Program-made: the position numbers and the translations under genes | The notes under the pieces: model-generated | Told to the model about the DNA's origin: nothing | Seen by the model: only the letters and a program-made list of their open reading frames with translations | The model's database searches: none | Part shown: one piece after another, positions 46,626-55,791 of the stretch | Layout of the letters: each line of letters opens with the position of its first letter | Numbering within the stretch: the stretch's first letter is position 1 | Origin: Chitinophaga skermanii | Lineage (GTDB): Bacteria; Bacteroidota; Bacteroidia; Chitinophagales; Chitinophagaceae | Direction: 5' to 3' | Assembly: GCF_003259335.1 (NCBI RefSeq) | Contig: NZ_QLLL01000013.1 | Span: 1 to 64,000 of the forward strand | Length of the DNA stretch: 64,000 bases

Positions 46626-47744
46626 TTACATGCGCAACAATGAATCGATCGGCACCATCCGCGGTTGAATTAACATACCATCGCGGATACTTTGCACGCC
46701 TTCAGATACAACTTTTTCGCCTGGTGCTAAGCCATCTTGTACGATGTAGCATTGCGCCATGCGGGAGAGCGGCACGAAGTTTTTCATTTTCACTTTATTA
46801 TCCTTTCCTACTACGAAAACGTAGTTTTTATCTTGCATCTCGAACACGGCTTTACCGGGTACTAATACGGCATCTTCTACTTCACTGGTAAGCATTACTT
46901 TACCGCTGGCCCCGTGTTTCAAGAGTTTTTTCGGGTTCGGGAATTTCGCACGGAAGGCAATGGAACCGGTGTTCTCTTCGAACTCACCTTCTATGGTTTC
47001 GATTTTACCGGGGAAATCGTAATCTGTTCCATCGGCCAATACAAGGCGCACGTTTTCATATTCGTGTTTATGATTGTCGATAGCATTTTTATATGACAAA
47101 TATTCTGTTTCACTTACGTTGAAGTACGCGTATACATTCGCAACATCGGAGATAGTAGTGAACAAGGCACCTTCTGTTATTAAACTACCTTTCTTCAAAG
47201 GAATACGATCGATTACACCGTTAAATGGAGCGCGGATGGTGGTGTATTGTAACCTGTTTTCCGCGGCATGTAAGCTAGAGCGGGCTTCATCAGTTTTGGC
47301 TTCGGCGGCGGCTAGGCGAGCTTTAGCTACTTCTAGTTCCGAAGCGGCTACTACTTTCTTTTCTACGAGTAGTTTCACACGGTCTACTTCTAAGGCCGCG
47401 CCTTTTGCTTCTGCGATTACGCTACTGAGGATAGCGCGTGCTTTGGCTACTTCTGCTTTAAATTCTTCGTCGCTAATGCTGAAAAGAATTTGGCCTTTCT
47501 TTACTTCATCGCCCTCGTCGACATGTATGGCATCTAAGAAACCGTTTACTCTCGCGCGGATTTCAACGTTTTGTTGCGCTTCGATGCCTGTTACATAGGA
47601 ACGGTGCATGGTGGTATCTTTTGCTTTAAGTTCTGTTACCGGCAAAGTTTTAGCGGTAGCATCCGCGTTATTATTAGCTTTAGTGGCGCAACCGGCCATA
47701 GCAATAGCTGCCAGTGATATATAGATCGCTGAATGAATTTGCAT
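46626..47744 (-). CDS. RND periplasmic adaptor (AcrA/MexA type) lipoprotein
   Basis: 372 aa. Lipobox AMAGC near residue 19. Lipoyl half-motifs flank a long alpha-hairpin (GFLDAIHVDEGDEVKKGQ and RLQYTTIRAPFNGVIDRI), followed by beta-barrel and membrane-proximal domains. It bridges the pump and the outer-membrane channel. First of the three efflux genes, 30 bp before the permease. Confidence 0.93.
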   Translation of the reverse strand: MQIHSAIYISLAAIAMAGCATKANNNADATAKTLPVTELKAKDTTMHRSYVTGIEAQQNVEIRARVNGFLDAIHVDEGDEVKKGQILFSISDEEFKAEVAKARAILSSVIAEAKGAALEVDRVKLLVEKKVVAASELEVAKARLAAAEAKTDEARSSLHAAENRLQYTTIRAPFNGVIDRIPLKKGSLITEGALFTTISDVANVYAYFNVSETEYLSYKNAIDNHKHEYENVRLVLADGTDYDFPGKIETIEGEFEENTGSIAFRAKFPNPKKLLKHGASGKVMLTSEVEDAVLVPGKAVFEMQDKNYVFVVGKDNKVKMKNFVPLSRMAQCYIVQDGLAPGEKVVSEGVQSIRDGMLIQPRMVPIDSLLRM

Positions 47745-47883
47745 AACAATAGTGTTCTGGTTCCGCTCTGCAACGGAACAAGTTAAAAAGGAAAGTCAAT
47801 ACGCTGCCGCAACACACGGCGCACGTTTGTTGAATTAAATGAAATGTGTTTGTGAAAAATTAAATAAGGAGCATAAATACCTA

Positions 47884-48330
47884 TCAGAATGGATAGAGCC
47901 TAAAGAGGAAATTGTAATAAGCAGGCAGAAACGCGCGGTGACGGCTATATTCGCCTGTTTTATTGACAGGTATTAAGTTTTGTTGTTCGTGGATGCAGTT
48001 GAAATAAAACGCAATCGGTGTAGCGAGATTGAGTTGTTTATTGACTTGATTAACGAAGTAACGAAGTTTATTCCTGCGTGGTTTGTAGGGTTTTACTAGT
48101 TCGATGGCATCTTGTGGTGCATCGTCTTGTTCCAGCAAGTCCATCTTTTCGGCTAATAGCGAATTGGGATGGGGTGCTGAAGCGTTGAGTGGATATGATT
48201 CTAAATCATGCACATCGATGCACACCGGCTGGTACGAAGCCCAAGCCGCTGTTACACCCGCTGCTATTTGAATCATCAAAAACAGCAAGCAGATCGTCCA
48301 TCGTTTGATATGTTTAACACTTACTTGCAT
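47884..48330 (-). CDS. Small secreted or membrane-anchored protein before the efflux operon
   Basis: 148 aa with an N-terminal hydrophobic segment (about 10-31, ending AAWAS) that reads as a signal peptide. The mature part has two cysteines, an acidic middle and ends in AYYNFLFRLYPF. I do not recognise the family. It is 139 bp upstream of the adaptor gene in the same direction, so it may share its transcript; a role in efflux is a guess from position. Confidence 0.65.
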   Translation of the reverse strand: MQVSVKHIKRWTICLLFLMIQIAAGVTAAWASYQPVCIDVHDLESYPLNASAPHPNSLLAEKMDLLEQDDAPQDAIELVKPYKPRRNKLRYFVNQVNKQLNLATPIAFYFNCIHEQQNLIPVNKTGEYSRHRAFLPAYYNFLFRLYPF

Positions 48331-48634
48331 GAATCCACAAAAATAATCGTTGCAACCCAGTATTCAAAATTATAAAGTGAACAACGGTATTAAATAATGC
48401 ATGAACGTGTTGTACATTTTAATGAATACTTGTTTTTATTGATGAAATCGAAAAGAAAAATAGCCATCCTTACAAAATAATCAAAACGAGCCACCACGTA
48501 GCCTTATCGGCATACATGACATATCAAATATCTACATTAAAAACGTAAAAAGTACCGTTACTATTTTAATATTTCATTAACAAGTTTGCACCAAAAACAT
48601 GATAAATTACCAAGTCTTCGCACTAATATTTTTA
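48331..48634. other. AT-rich region between divergent genes
   Basis: About 300 bp between divergently transcribed secreted-protein genes. It holds no gene. It should contain promoters in both directions; only the plus-strand -7 element at 48635 is clear. Confidence 0.5.
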
Positions 48635-48642
48635 TACATTTG
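48635..48642 (+). promoter_or_regulatory. -7 promoter element for the 185-aa secreted protein
   Basis: TACATTTG is an exact TAnnTTTG match 24 bp before the start codon. The -33 site is poor. Confidence 0.5.
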
Positions 48643-48665
48643 TAGTTGAACTAAATCGAAACCAA

Positions 48666-49223
48666 ATGATGAAATCTCTCTTCATGACCATCTTGGTTAC
48701 TAGCACCATTACAATCTCGGCGAACGCGCAATCCCAACAACGTAGCGGCTTATACCTAACCGTGGAAGATTATGTAAATGCTCGTTTAAGTTATAAAGAT
48801 GCGAAGATCAATGCCGATGTTGCCTTTCAACCCAAAGCTATTAAAGTAAACGGGGCCGATAAAGTTAGTCTCGACAAACACCAAGTGTACGGCTTTAAAG
48901 ATGATAAAGGTACTTCGTACCGTTTCTTTAAAGAAGGTACGTATACGATTGTCGACACTACACATTTCGATCTCTACAAACGTACTGTCAACATCGAAAA
49001 CGGCAAAGAACGTACGCGTGAAACTGTTTACTATTTCAGCACAAAACCTGGTGATGATGTATTGTTGTTAACGAAAGAAAATTTGAAGAAAGCTTTTCCT
49101 ACAGATGAAAAGTTTCATGTGATGTTAGATATGCAGTTTAAGAATGATAAAGCGTTGCAACAGTTTGATAAAGCTGATAAGGTGTATAAGGTGAAGCAGT
49201 TGTACGCGGTGGCGAGGATGTAA
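48666..49223 (+). CDS. Secreted protein of unknown function, 185 aa
   Basis: Signal peptide MMKSLFMTILVTSTITISANAQ (the second Met at 48669 is an equally good start). The mature part has alternating beta-type segments such as VYGFKDDKGTSYRFF and RETVYYFSTKPGDDVLLL. No known motif. It is monocistronic: a promoter element precedes it and a terminator follows it. Confidence 0.75.
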   Translation: MMKSLFMTILVTSTITISANAQSQQRSGLYLTVEDYVNARLSYKDAKINADVAFQPKAIKVNGADKVSLDKHQVYGFKDDKGTSYRFFKEGTYTIVDTTHFDLYKRTVNIENGKERTRETVYYFSTKPGDDVLLLTKENLKKAFPTDEKFHVMLDMQFKNDKALQQFDKADKVYKVKQLYAVARM

Positions 49224-49248
49224 AACTGATTTTTTAAATTTTATTTTT

Positions 49249-49283
49249 AAAAGGTTATCTCTTGATGAGGTAGCCTTTTTTTT
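49249..49283 (+). terminator. Terminator of the 185-aa secreted protein gene
   Basis: AAGGTTATCTC pairs with GAGGTAGCCTT (two G-T pairs), loop TTGAT, then a run of eight T; 28 bp after the stop codon. Confidence 0.8.
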
Positions 49284-49331
49284 GCCGGAGGCGTATTGTT
49301 GCCGGAGGCGAGCAATGCCGAAGGCGAGCGA
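49284..49331. repeat. Three-copy GC-rich short tandem repeat
   Basis: Three imperfect copies of a 16-17-bp unit with core GCCGGAGGCG / GCCGAAGGCG (49284, 49300, 49317). Non-coding, and more GC-rich than its surroundings. Confidence 0.6.
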
Positions 49332-49408
49332 TAAATTATGTTTATTGTATAAATGATTTTTCATTCTAATTCTTAATCGCATTTATTCTTTTTATTTCAA
49401 ATCCCGTT

Positions 49409-49484
49409 GTTACTTTCTTTGCTTCTCCAAAGAAAGTAACCAAAGAAAGGAGGACCAACGGCCAATTCACTTCGTGGCCGTTGG
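49409..49484. repeat. Paired-hairpin intergenic repeat (REP-like)
   Basis: Two strong inverted repeats in a row: GTTACTTTCTTTG / CAAAGAAAGTAAC (13 bp perfect, 49409-49440, loop CTTCTC) and CCAACGGCCA / TGGCCGTTGG (10 bp perfect, 49455-49484). This layout, including AGAAAGTAACCAAAGAAAGG, looks like a dispersed REP-type element and explains an 82-codon minus-strand frame here that should not be called a gene. Neither hairpin has a T-tract. Confidence 0.65.
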
Positions 49485-49688
49485 ATCGGGGCTGTGATTT
49501 GGCTTTAGTACTACTGTGGTGAAGGGCGTTGGGATTTCTTTTTGGGGGAGCGATTGGGTTTATTTTAGAGTGACGAAGAAGGGGCGGTAATAAATAGTAG
49601 TAATAATCTTTCAAGAGGGTTGTGAAGATTGTGTTGGGGCTTTTTGAGGGGGGAATGGGGGGATTATTGAGTAGCTATAAGGGGGTGG

Positions 49689-50411
49689 TTATAAATAGAG
49701 GTAGTAATCTTTGAGGAGGTTGATGAAGGTGGGGGAATATTGGTTTTGTTCGTCTTTGATGATGAGGGTGTTGGTGATGGGTTGAGGGTGGGTGTTTCGG
49801 CTGAAGATCCCAACTGTTCTAAAATAACTGTGTTTGGGGCTTTGTTGTACATCTAGCCTATTGTGCAGGGTAAAGCCCATGGTGGTGGCTAAGGCTAAGA
49901 AGTCTTTGAAAGGTTCGTATGGTAGTAATACAGAGAATTCTCCATTAGGCAATAAATTATGATCAATAGCAGTCAACAAGGCTTTATAGCTCAGTGTGGT
50001 GGCGTGCATGGCTTGGTTGCGTAAATGATCGCTGCTTTTGAGGGCTTGTTCGTAAAAAGGGGGGTTAGTGATGATGAAGTCGTACTTATTGGGGGCTTCG
50101 AGGGCTTGAATATCAGATTGGATGATGTGTAGGCGATCATTCCAAGGAGATTCTGCGAAGTTGCCTTTTGCTTGTTCGTAAGCGTTTATGTCTAGTTCGA
50201 CGGCATCGATGATGGCGGGGCTTTTTTGGGCTAGCATGAGGCTTAATAGGCCTGTTCCAGTGCCAATGTCGAGTATGCGGTGGATGTGGGGGGTGTTTTG
50301 AAGGTATTGGGCGGTGTAGGCCCCTTGGATGCAGGCATCGGTGCATACTTTCATCGCGCAACGGTCTTGGTGCACGGTGAATTGTTTGAAGGAGAAGTGT
50401 TGGTTACCCAT
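49689..50411 (-). CDS. trmN6: tRNA1(Val) adenine-37-N6-methyltransferase (TrmN6/YfiC)
   Basis: 240 aa from the ATG at 50411 (MGNQHFSFKQF), the usual start of the family; the frame is open farther upstream but there overlaps tsaD. SAM-binding loop DIGTGTG at 48-54 and N6-adenine methyltransferase motif NPPF at 116-119. It methylates A37 of tRNA-Val. It starts 12 bp after the tsaD stop; both genes modify the anticodon loop of tRNAs. Confidence 0.88.
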   Translation of the reverse strand: MGNQHFSFKQFTVHQDRCAMKVCTDACIQGAYTAQYLQNTPHIHRILDIGTGTGLLSLMLAQKSPAIIDAVELDINAYEQAKGNFAESPWNDRLHIIQSDIQALEAPNKYDFIITNPPFYEQALKSSDHLRNQAMHATTLSYKALLTAIDHNLLPNGEFSVLLPYEPFKDFLALATTMGFTLHNRLDVQQSPKHSYFRTVGIFSRNTHPQPITNTLIIKDEQNQYSPTFINLLKDYYLYL

Positions 50412-50422
50412 TTTTATATGAC

Positions 50423-51433
50423 TTAGCTGGCGAATTCGGCGCGGGCGCTTGGGATGGCGGTTAGGTCCGTGAAAGCGGCGGCTTCGTATTTGAAATGGGC
50501 TGTCATGGCAATCATGCCAGCATTGTCTGTGCAATATTCGAATTTCGGGATGTAGGTGTTCCAGCCGTGTTTTTCGCCGTATTCGGTGAGGGCTTTGCGC
50601 AAACCGGAGTTGGCGCTTACGCCACCGGCGATGGCTACTTCTTTGATGCCGGTTTCTTTTGTGGCCTTTACCAATTTATTCATCAAGATGGTGATGATGC
50701 GGTGTTGGATGGAGGCGCATATATCGGCCATATTTTCTTGTAAGAAACCTGGTTGGGCTTTCTCTTGTTGTTGTACGAAGTAGAGGATGGCGGTTTTTAA
50801 ACCACTAAAGGAGAAATCGAGGCCTTGGATTTGTGGCTCCGGGAATTTAAACCTTGTGGGATCGCCTTGTTGGGCGTATTTATCGATTAATGGGCCACCA
50901 GGGTATGGCAAGCCTAATATTTTAGCAGTTTTATCGAAGGCTTCGCCTGCGGCGTCGTCGAGGGTTTCGCCGATAACTTTCATATCCAAGGCGCTGTTAA
51001 CCTGCACAATTTGGGTATGACCACCAGATACGGTGAGGCACAGCATTGGGAAGCTCGGTTTCGGGTCTTCGATGAAGTTGGCGAGTACATGGGCTTGCAT
51101 ATGATGCACCCCAATCAGCGGAATATCCAAGGCAAGGGCCATGGCTTTTGCAAAGCAGGCACCTACCAACAACGAACCAATTAAACCGGGTGATTGTGTA
51201 AAAGCAATGGCACTCAGTTCACCTTTGGCTACGCCCGCCTTTTTCAAGGCTGCATCCACTACCGGCACAATATGCTCCTGGTGGGCACGCGATGCCAATT
51301 CTGGTACCACACCACCGTATTGCTCATGCACGGTCTGGTTCGCAATGATGTTGGATTTTACCTGCCCATCTACGATAACTGCGGCGCTTGTTTCGTCGCA
51401 CGACGATTCTATTGCTAATATTTTCACTGCCAT
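50423..51433 (-). CDS. tsaD: tRNA N6-adenosine threonylcarbamoyltransferase TsaD
   Basis: 336 aa from the ATG at 51433 (MAVKILAIESSCDET). ASKHA fold with metal-binding HxxxH (His111, His115 in HHMQAH), the SGGHTQ loop and VAIAGGVSANSGLR. It transfers threonylcarbamoyl to A37 of ANN-decoding tRNAs. An upstream in-frame ATG at 51472 exists, but the conserved N-terminus starts at 51433. Confidence 0.95.
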   Translation of the reverse strand: MAVKILAIESSCDETSAAVIVDGQVKSNIIANQTVHEQYGGVVPELASRAHQEHIVPVVDAALKKAGVAKGELSAIAFTQSPGLIGSLLVGACFAKAMALALDIPLIGVHHMQAHVLANFIEDPKPSFPMLCLTVSGGHTQIVQVNSALDMKVIGETLDDAAGEAFDKTAKILGLPYPGGPLIDKYAQQGDPTRFKFPEPQIQGLDFSFSGLKTAILYFVQQQEKAQPGFLQENMADICASIQHRIITILMNKLVKATKETGIKEVAIAGGVSANSGLRKALTEYGEKHGWNTYIPKFEYCTDNAGMIAMTAHFKYEAAAFTDLTAIPSARAEFAS

Positions 51434-51489
51434 AAACGCCGCAAAGTTACGATAGTTCAAGCAAATTTTCACGTCTGCCTACCTTCCCC

Positions 51490-51530
51490 TTAAAACAAAC
51501 AACCCGTCACTACAAGTAGAGACGGGTTGC
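51490..51530 (-). terminator. Terminator of the MacB-type permease gene
   Basis: A 9-bp stem (CAACCCGTC at 51501-51509, GACGGGTTG at 51522-51530) followed on the minus strand by TTTGTTTT; 22 bp after the stop. Confidence 0.75.
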
Positions 51531-51552
51531 GAATATATAGAAGGTAAACTAG

Positions 51553-52806
51553 TTAGTTACCTCTAATTGCTACTACAGGATCGAGCTTCGATGCCGAGTA
51601 CGCGGGGATAAAACCGCTAATGATACCCATCACCACCGAGAATACCAAGCCTACTACGATATTCTTCACGGTTAAAGTAACCGTAAAGCCCGCCAAGGAT
51701 ACGAGGATGGTTAAACCAAAAATCATCACCAACCCAATTAAACCGCCAATCAAACAAAGAATGATCGACTCTAATAGGAATTCTTGCATGATGATACTAC
51801 GTTTCGCCCCTATGGCCTTCTTCAAACCAATAATGTTGGTGCGTTCTTTCACCGTTACGAACATGATGTTGGCAATTCCAAAACAGCCCACTAACAAGGA
51901 GAATCCTGCAATTACCCCGCCTACTGTGTTCAGCAAGGTGAATATGCTGTTCAATTCTTTATCGGCGGCCGTAATCTCGTTCAAACTAAAATCATCTTCT
52001 TCTGCCGGTTCTAGTCTTCTTACAGCACGCATCACGCCCTGCATATCGTCTTTCATGGCATTTAAGGTTACACCCGGTTTACCGATCACCATTATCCATG
52101 GATCGCCATATCTACGTTCATCTACAATTTTTCGTAGGAACATATAGGGTAAAATGACAGTTGCATCGTTGTATACACTGGCATCGATGATGCCGGAGCC
52201 TTTGTATTTCAATAACCCGATAACAGCGCATTTGTGCCCTGCTACGTTCACATATTTGCCCACGATACTGGTTCCCGGCGGGAACAGTTGTTGCCAAATA
52301 TCGGCACCCAATACCACTACATTCGCCCCATCTGAGCTTTCCCGCGGGGTGAAGTAACGACCTTGCTCAATTTCAACGGTTTGCACCTTGTCGAAATCGT
52401 AGGTAACACCTAATAAATTTACGTTATCGATGTAATCGGAGCCGTATTCTACTCTCCTATTATTCACTTGTGAAAGGAAGGCTGCATGTTCCACCGTTTT
52501 AGCACGGTCTTCTACCATTTTCAATTCTTGGTAGCGAGGTTCAGGGCGGTTAACGAACTTCCACCACGGGAAATCTGGACCGCCATCCCAAGGCCATTTC
52601 TGGATAAAGATCACGTTAGTGCCAAGGCTGGCCAATTGGTTACGGATATTGGTTTCCAAGCTGTCGGTTGCCGTTCTCACAGCAATGATACAGAAGATAC
52701 CAATGGTAATGCCTAAAAGGGATAGGAACGTTCGAAGTTTGTTCATGCGCAACTCTTGCAACGCCATCTTCAAACTATTCCATAAAATTTTCACGGTAGA
52801 AAGCAT
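51553..52806 (-). CDS. MacB/FtsX-type ABC transporter permease
   Basis: 417 aa. One N-terminal membrane helix (LRTFLSLLGITIGIFCIIAV), a large MacB_PCD periplasmic domain (about 45-280), and three C-terminal helices of the FtsX fold, ending SASKLDPVVAIRGN. No ATPase gene is adjacent, so the partner is probably encoded elsewhere. Such permeases drive mechanotransmission for lipoprotein or small-molecule export. Confidence 0.9.
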   Translation of the reverse strand: MLSTVKILWNSLKMALQELRMNKLRTFLSLLGITIGIFCIIAVRTATDSLETNIRNQLASLGTNVIFIQKWPWDGGPDFPWWKFVNRPEPRYQELKMVEDRAKTVEHAAFLSQVNNRRVEYGSDYIDNVNLLGVTYDFDKVQTVEIEQGRYFTPRESSDGANVVVLGADIWQQLFPPGTSIVGKYVNVAGHKCAVIGLLKYKGSGIIDASVYNDATVILPYMFLRKIVDERRYGDPWIMVIGKPGVTLNAMKDDMQGVMRAVRRLEPAEEDDFSLNEITAADKELNSIFTLLNTVGGVIAGFSLLVGCFGIANIMFVTVKERTNIIGLKKAIGAKRSIIMQEFLLESIILCLIGGLIGLVMIFGLTILVSLAGFTVTLTVKNIVVGLVFSVVMGIISGFIPAYSASKLDPVVAIRGN

Positions 52807-52939
52807 GAACCAAATTTAATGTATATAACGAATTTTTGTATTTATTTCTGGCTGAATGGTTAGGAAATAAGATTGTTGGTTATCTCCTTCCTTCCACAGC
52901 TAAAATAGAGAAGTGCTGCGTAGTTTACAAGGTAATTCG

Positions 52940-52947
52940 TACCTTTG
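52940..52947 (+). promoter_or_regulatory. -7 promoter element of prfC
   Basis: TACCTTTG, an exact TAnnTTTG match 16 bp before the ATG at 52964. No good -33 TTTG at 19 bp spacing. Confidence 0.55.
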
Positions 52948-52963
52948 CAGCCATTTTCCGATT

Positions 52964-54547
52964 ATGAAGTACCAAAACGAGATTAATAAAAGAAAAACAT
53001 TTGCCATTATCGCGCACCCGGATGCCGGTAAAACAACGCTGACGGAGAAGTTTCTCCTCTTCGGTGGTGCCATCCAAACCGCCGGTGCCGTTAAAAGCAA
53101 TAAGATTAAAAAACATACCACTTCCGATTTCATGGAAATTGAACGTCAACGTGGTATCTCCGTGGCAACTTCGGTAATGACGTTCGAGTACCGCGACACC
53201 CTCGTGAACTTGTTGGATACCCCGGGTCACAAAGACTTCGCTGAAGATACCTACCGTACACTTACGGCGGTAGATAGCGTTGTGTTGGTAATCGACTGTG
53301 TAAAAGGGGTAGAAGAACAAACCGAGAAACTCATGGAAGTATGCCGCATGCGCGACACTCCCGTGATTATTTTCGTGAACAAGATGGACCGCGATGGTAA
53401 ATACCCATTCGATCTACTCGATGAATTAGAAGAAAAATTAAACATCAAAGTACGTCCTTTAAGCTGGCCTATTAACATGGGTAAAGACTTCAAAGGGGTA
53501 TACAACCTATACAACAAAAGCTACGTTTCCTTCTCTGCCAACAAAAAAGCAACCGACGATGATATCGTACCGTTAGCCGATTTAAGCAGCAGCTTTGTTG
53601 ACGAAAACTTCAACGAAAAGGACGCAGAACAACTCCGTAACGATGTAGAATTAATCGAAGGCGTTTACGATACATTCGACAATACCGACTACCTCCAAGG
53701 TAAAATGGCACCCGTATTCTTCGGTTCTGCTGTAAATAACTTCGGTGTGAAAGATTTGCTTGATACGTTCGTAGAAATTGCCCCTACTCCACGCGATAGA
53801 CCGTCTAGCAATAGAGAGGTTTCTCCGTACGAAGACAAGTTCTCTGGCTTTATCTTTAAAATCCACGCGAACTTAGACCCTCGTCACCGTGATAGGATTG
53901 CCTTCTTGCGTATTTGCGCAGGTAAATTCGAACGTAATAAGTTCTACCACCACGTACGCCTCGATAAAGATGTACGTTTCAGCAACCCTTACACCTTCTT
54001 AGCCCGCGAGAAAAACGTGGTAGACGATGCCTACCCTGGCGACGTAGTAGGTTTGTTCGATACCGGTAACTTCAAAATTGGTGATACTTTAACCGAGGGC
54101 GAAGATTTTTACTTCACCGGTATTCCTAGCTTCTCTCCAGAGTTGTTTAAAGAATTGGTGAACAAAGACCCCATGAAAACAAAACAATTGGAGAAAGGTA
54201 TTCGCCAGTTAACAGACGAAGGTGTTGCCCAGTTGTTTACGCAACACGGTGGTAACCGTAAGATTATTGGTTGCGTGGGTGATCTCCAGTTCGAAGTAAT
54301 TCAATACCGTTTGTTACAGGAATATGGTGCGGCTTGCCAGTTCAACACGTTGCCTTACTACAAGGCGTGTTGGATTACAGGTCCTAAGCAAAAAATCGAA
54401 GATTTCATCCGCTTTAAAGGATCGAATATCGTGGAAGATAAAGATGGTCACCTCGTATACTTAGCACAATCTGAGTGGTATTTAAATACCGAGCGTACGA
54501 ATAACCCGGAAATAGAATTCCATTTCACTTCCGAAATTCACAAATAA
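52964..54547 (+). CDS. prfC: Peptide chain release factor 3 (PrfC)
   Basis: 527 aa from the ATG at 52964; an in-frame ATG at 52913 would place the promoter element inside the gene. Translation GTPase: G1 AHPDAGKT (17-24), G3 DTPGH (85-89), G4 NKMD (139-142). The C-terminal RF3 domain follows. It recycles RF1/RF2 from the ribosome after termination. Confidence 0.95.
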   Translation: MKYQNEINKRKTFAIIAHPDAGKTTLTEKFLLFGGAIQTAGAVKSNKIKKHTTSDFMEIERQRGISVATSVMTFEYRDTLVNLLDTPGHKDFAEDTYRTLTAVDSVVLVIDCVKGVEEQTEKLMEVCRMRDTPVIIFVNKMDRDGKYPFDLLDELEEKLNIKVRPLSWPINMGKDFKGVYNLYNKSYVSFSANKKATDDDIVPLADLSSSFVDENFNEKDAEQLRNDVELIEGVYDTFDNTDYLQGKMAPVFFGSAVNNFGVKDLLDTFVEIAPTPRDRPSSNREVSPYEDKFSGFIFKIHANLDPRHRDRIAFLRICAGKFERNKFYHHVRLDKDVRFSNPYTFLAREKNVVDDAYPGDVVGLFDTGNFKIGDTLTEGEDFYFTGIPSFSPELFKELVNKDPMKTKQLEKGIRQLTDEGVAQLFTQHGGNRKIIGCVGDLQFEVIQYRLLQEYGAACQFNTLPYYKACWITGPKQKIEDFIRFKGSNIVEDKDGHLVYLAQSEWYLNTERTNNPEIEFHFTSEIHK

Positions 54548-54571
54548 GCACAACACAACTAAAAAACAAAT

Positions 54572-54610
54572 AAAGGCCAATTGGGATCATCCCGGTTGGC
54601 CTTCTTTTTT
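54572..54610 (+). terminator. Terminator of prfC
   Basis: AAGGCCAA...TTGGCCTT with an inner GGG/CCC pair, followed by CTTTTTT; about 25 bp after the stop. Confidence 0.85.
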
Positions 54611-54642
54611 GGCCCTATGCGAGCCTTTCAACGAATTATACA

Positions 54643-54676
54643 AATAAAAAAACCGCAGCTATGAGTAGCCGCGGTT
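54643..54676 (-). terminator. Terminator of the heme-uptake operon
   Basis: AACCGCAGCTA (54651-54661) pairs with TAGCCGCGGTT (54666-54676) with one mismatch; on the minus strand a run of seven T follows. It is back to back with the prfC terminator. Confidence 0.8.
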
Positions 54677-54696
54677 GTTTGGTACGTCCAACTCAA

Positions 54697-55647
54697 TTAT
54701 CGCTTGATAGTTAAATCCTTGTTGGCCGCAGCAAACGCTTTCAACGTAGTGTTGATTTCTGTTTCTAACGCTGCGCCTGCAATTTCTTTATTAAGAGCTT
54801 TCTTTTCCAGGGTGTTCATTACGCTGTAAAGAGATTTGTCGTTCACTTTTCTCTCCAATGTAATGGTGTTGTTTTCGCCGTACAATTTCTCCCAGCCTCT
54901 GCGTACTAAAGCCCAGAATTGTTGGTTATTCTGCCACCAATCTTTCGCTTTTTGGCATTTACTTTCTTCTACACGGCGGTACGAGTTCACGCCTTTTTCA
55001 CCAACGATGGTTACATCTTTTTCACCGTCTTTACGTACTACTTTCAAATTGTCTTGCTCGTGTACAGAACCCCAGTTGGTAATTTCGTGGTGGTTAGTGC
55101 GTGTTAACACGTTGTAGTCGTTACGGGTGGTGTATTCACGACGAGGCAAAGGAGCGTCCGACGTGCTTTCCCAGTAATGTCTACCATCGGCATGTACCCA
55201 AGTAGCAGAACCTTCGTAGCGGGGTTCATCGTCTACACCGAACACCTTTTGTGTCCACTGGCCTTTAACATCTGCAGCGGGTAAGGTGATATTTTTCCAT
55301 TGTTGGTCTTTGTTATATACCAACAAATTCCTGTTTTCGTATTGCCAATCTTCCGTCCAATGTTTAATTACTTCGCCACCTGCCAGCAACAAGTGCTGCA
55401 AGATGATACGGTTGTTCTTGTCTTCCACTACGGTTACATATTCTAATGCACCGTCGGTTTTGTGGTAGCCTTTTGGCTTGTAATTAGAATCGGTAGGGAA
55501 TGTTTCCGTGTATTCGAAGGTAACATCCATGCAACCGCACATATTCTTAATCGCCGCCTTATCTTGCGCCAACTTATCTTTTTGTTGGGCAAAAGCACCT
55601 ACCGCCATAAAGGCTGTAGCGAGGGTGAGGATTGATGTTTTGTTCAT
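54697..55647 (-). CDS. DUF6607-like secreted protein in the heme-uptake operon
   Basis: 316 aa. Signal peptide ends AVGAFAQ. The mature start carries KNMCGCMDVTFEYTETF with a Cys-x-Cys pair, followed by Trp-rich strands (HWTEDWQYENRNLL) and ATWVHADGRHYWES. I take it as the DUF6607 family, whose function is unknown. It lies 144 bp after hmuY in the same direction; the CGC motif and position suggest a part in heme or metal handling (inference). Confidence 0.75.
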   Translation of the reverse strand: MNKTSILTLATAFMAVGAFAQQKDKLAQDKAAIKNMCGCMDVTFEYTETFPTDSNYKPKGYHKTDGALEYVTVVEDKNNRIILQHLLLAGGEVIKHWTEDWQYENRNLLVYNKDQQWKNITLPAADVKGQWTQKVFGVDDEPRYEGSATWVHADGRHYWESTSDAPLPRREYTTRNDYNVLTRTNHHEITNWGSVHEQDNLKVVRKDGEKDVTIVGEKGVNSYRRVEESKCQKAKDWWQNNQQFWALVRRGWEKLYGENNTITLERKVNDKSLYSVMNTLEKKALNKEIAGAALETEINTTLKAFAAANKDLTIKR

Positions 55648-55791
55648 AGCGTAATTGAGTGTGTTTTTTATAGAAAGAGAATCGTACTTGTTATCGTGTT
55701 ACAATGAGTTTTGGAGCGAACTGGATGAAATACCGTGTTGCTTTCTACCGGCGGCATAGGGTATCAATAGGATAGTAATGTATTGTATGTA

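Noticed and set aside
49366..49614. 82-codon minus-strand frame
   Set aside because: Spans the twin-hairpin repeat; its sequence is what such repeats give when translated.
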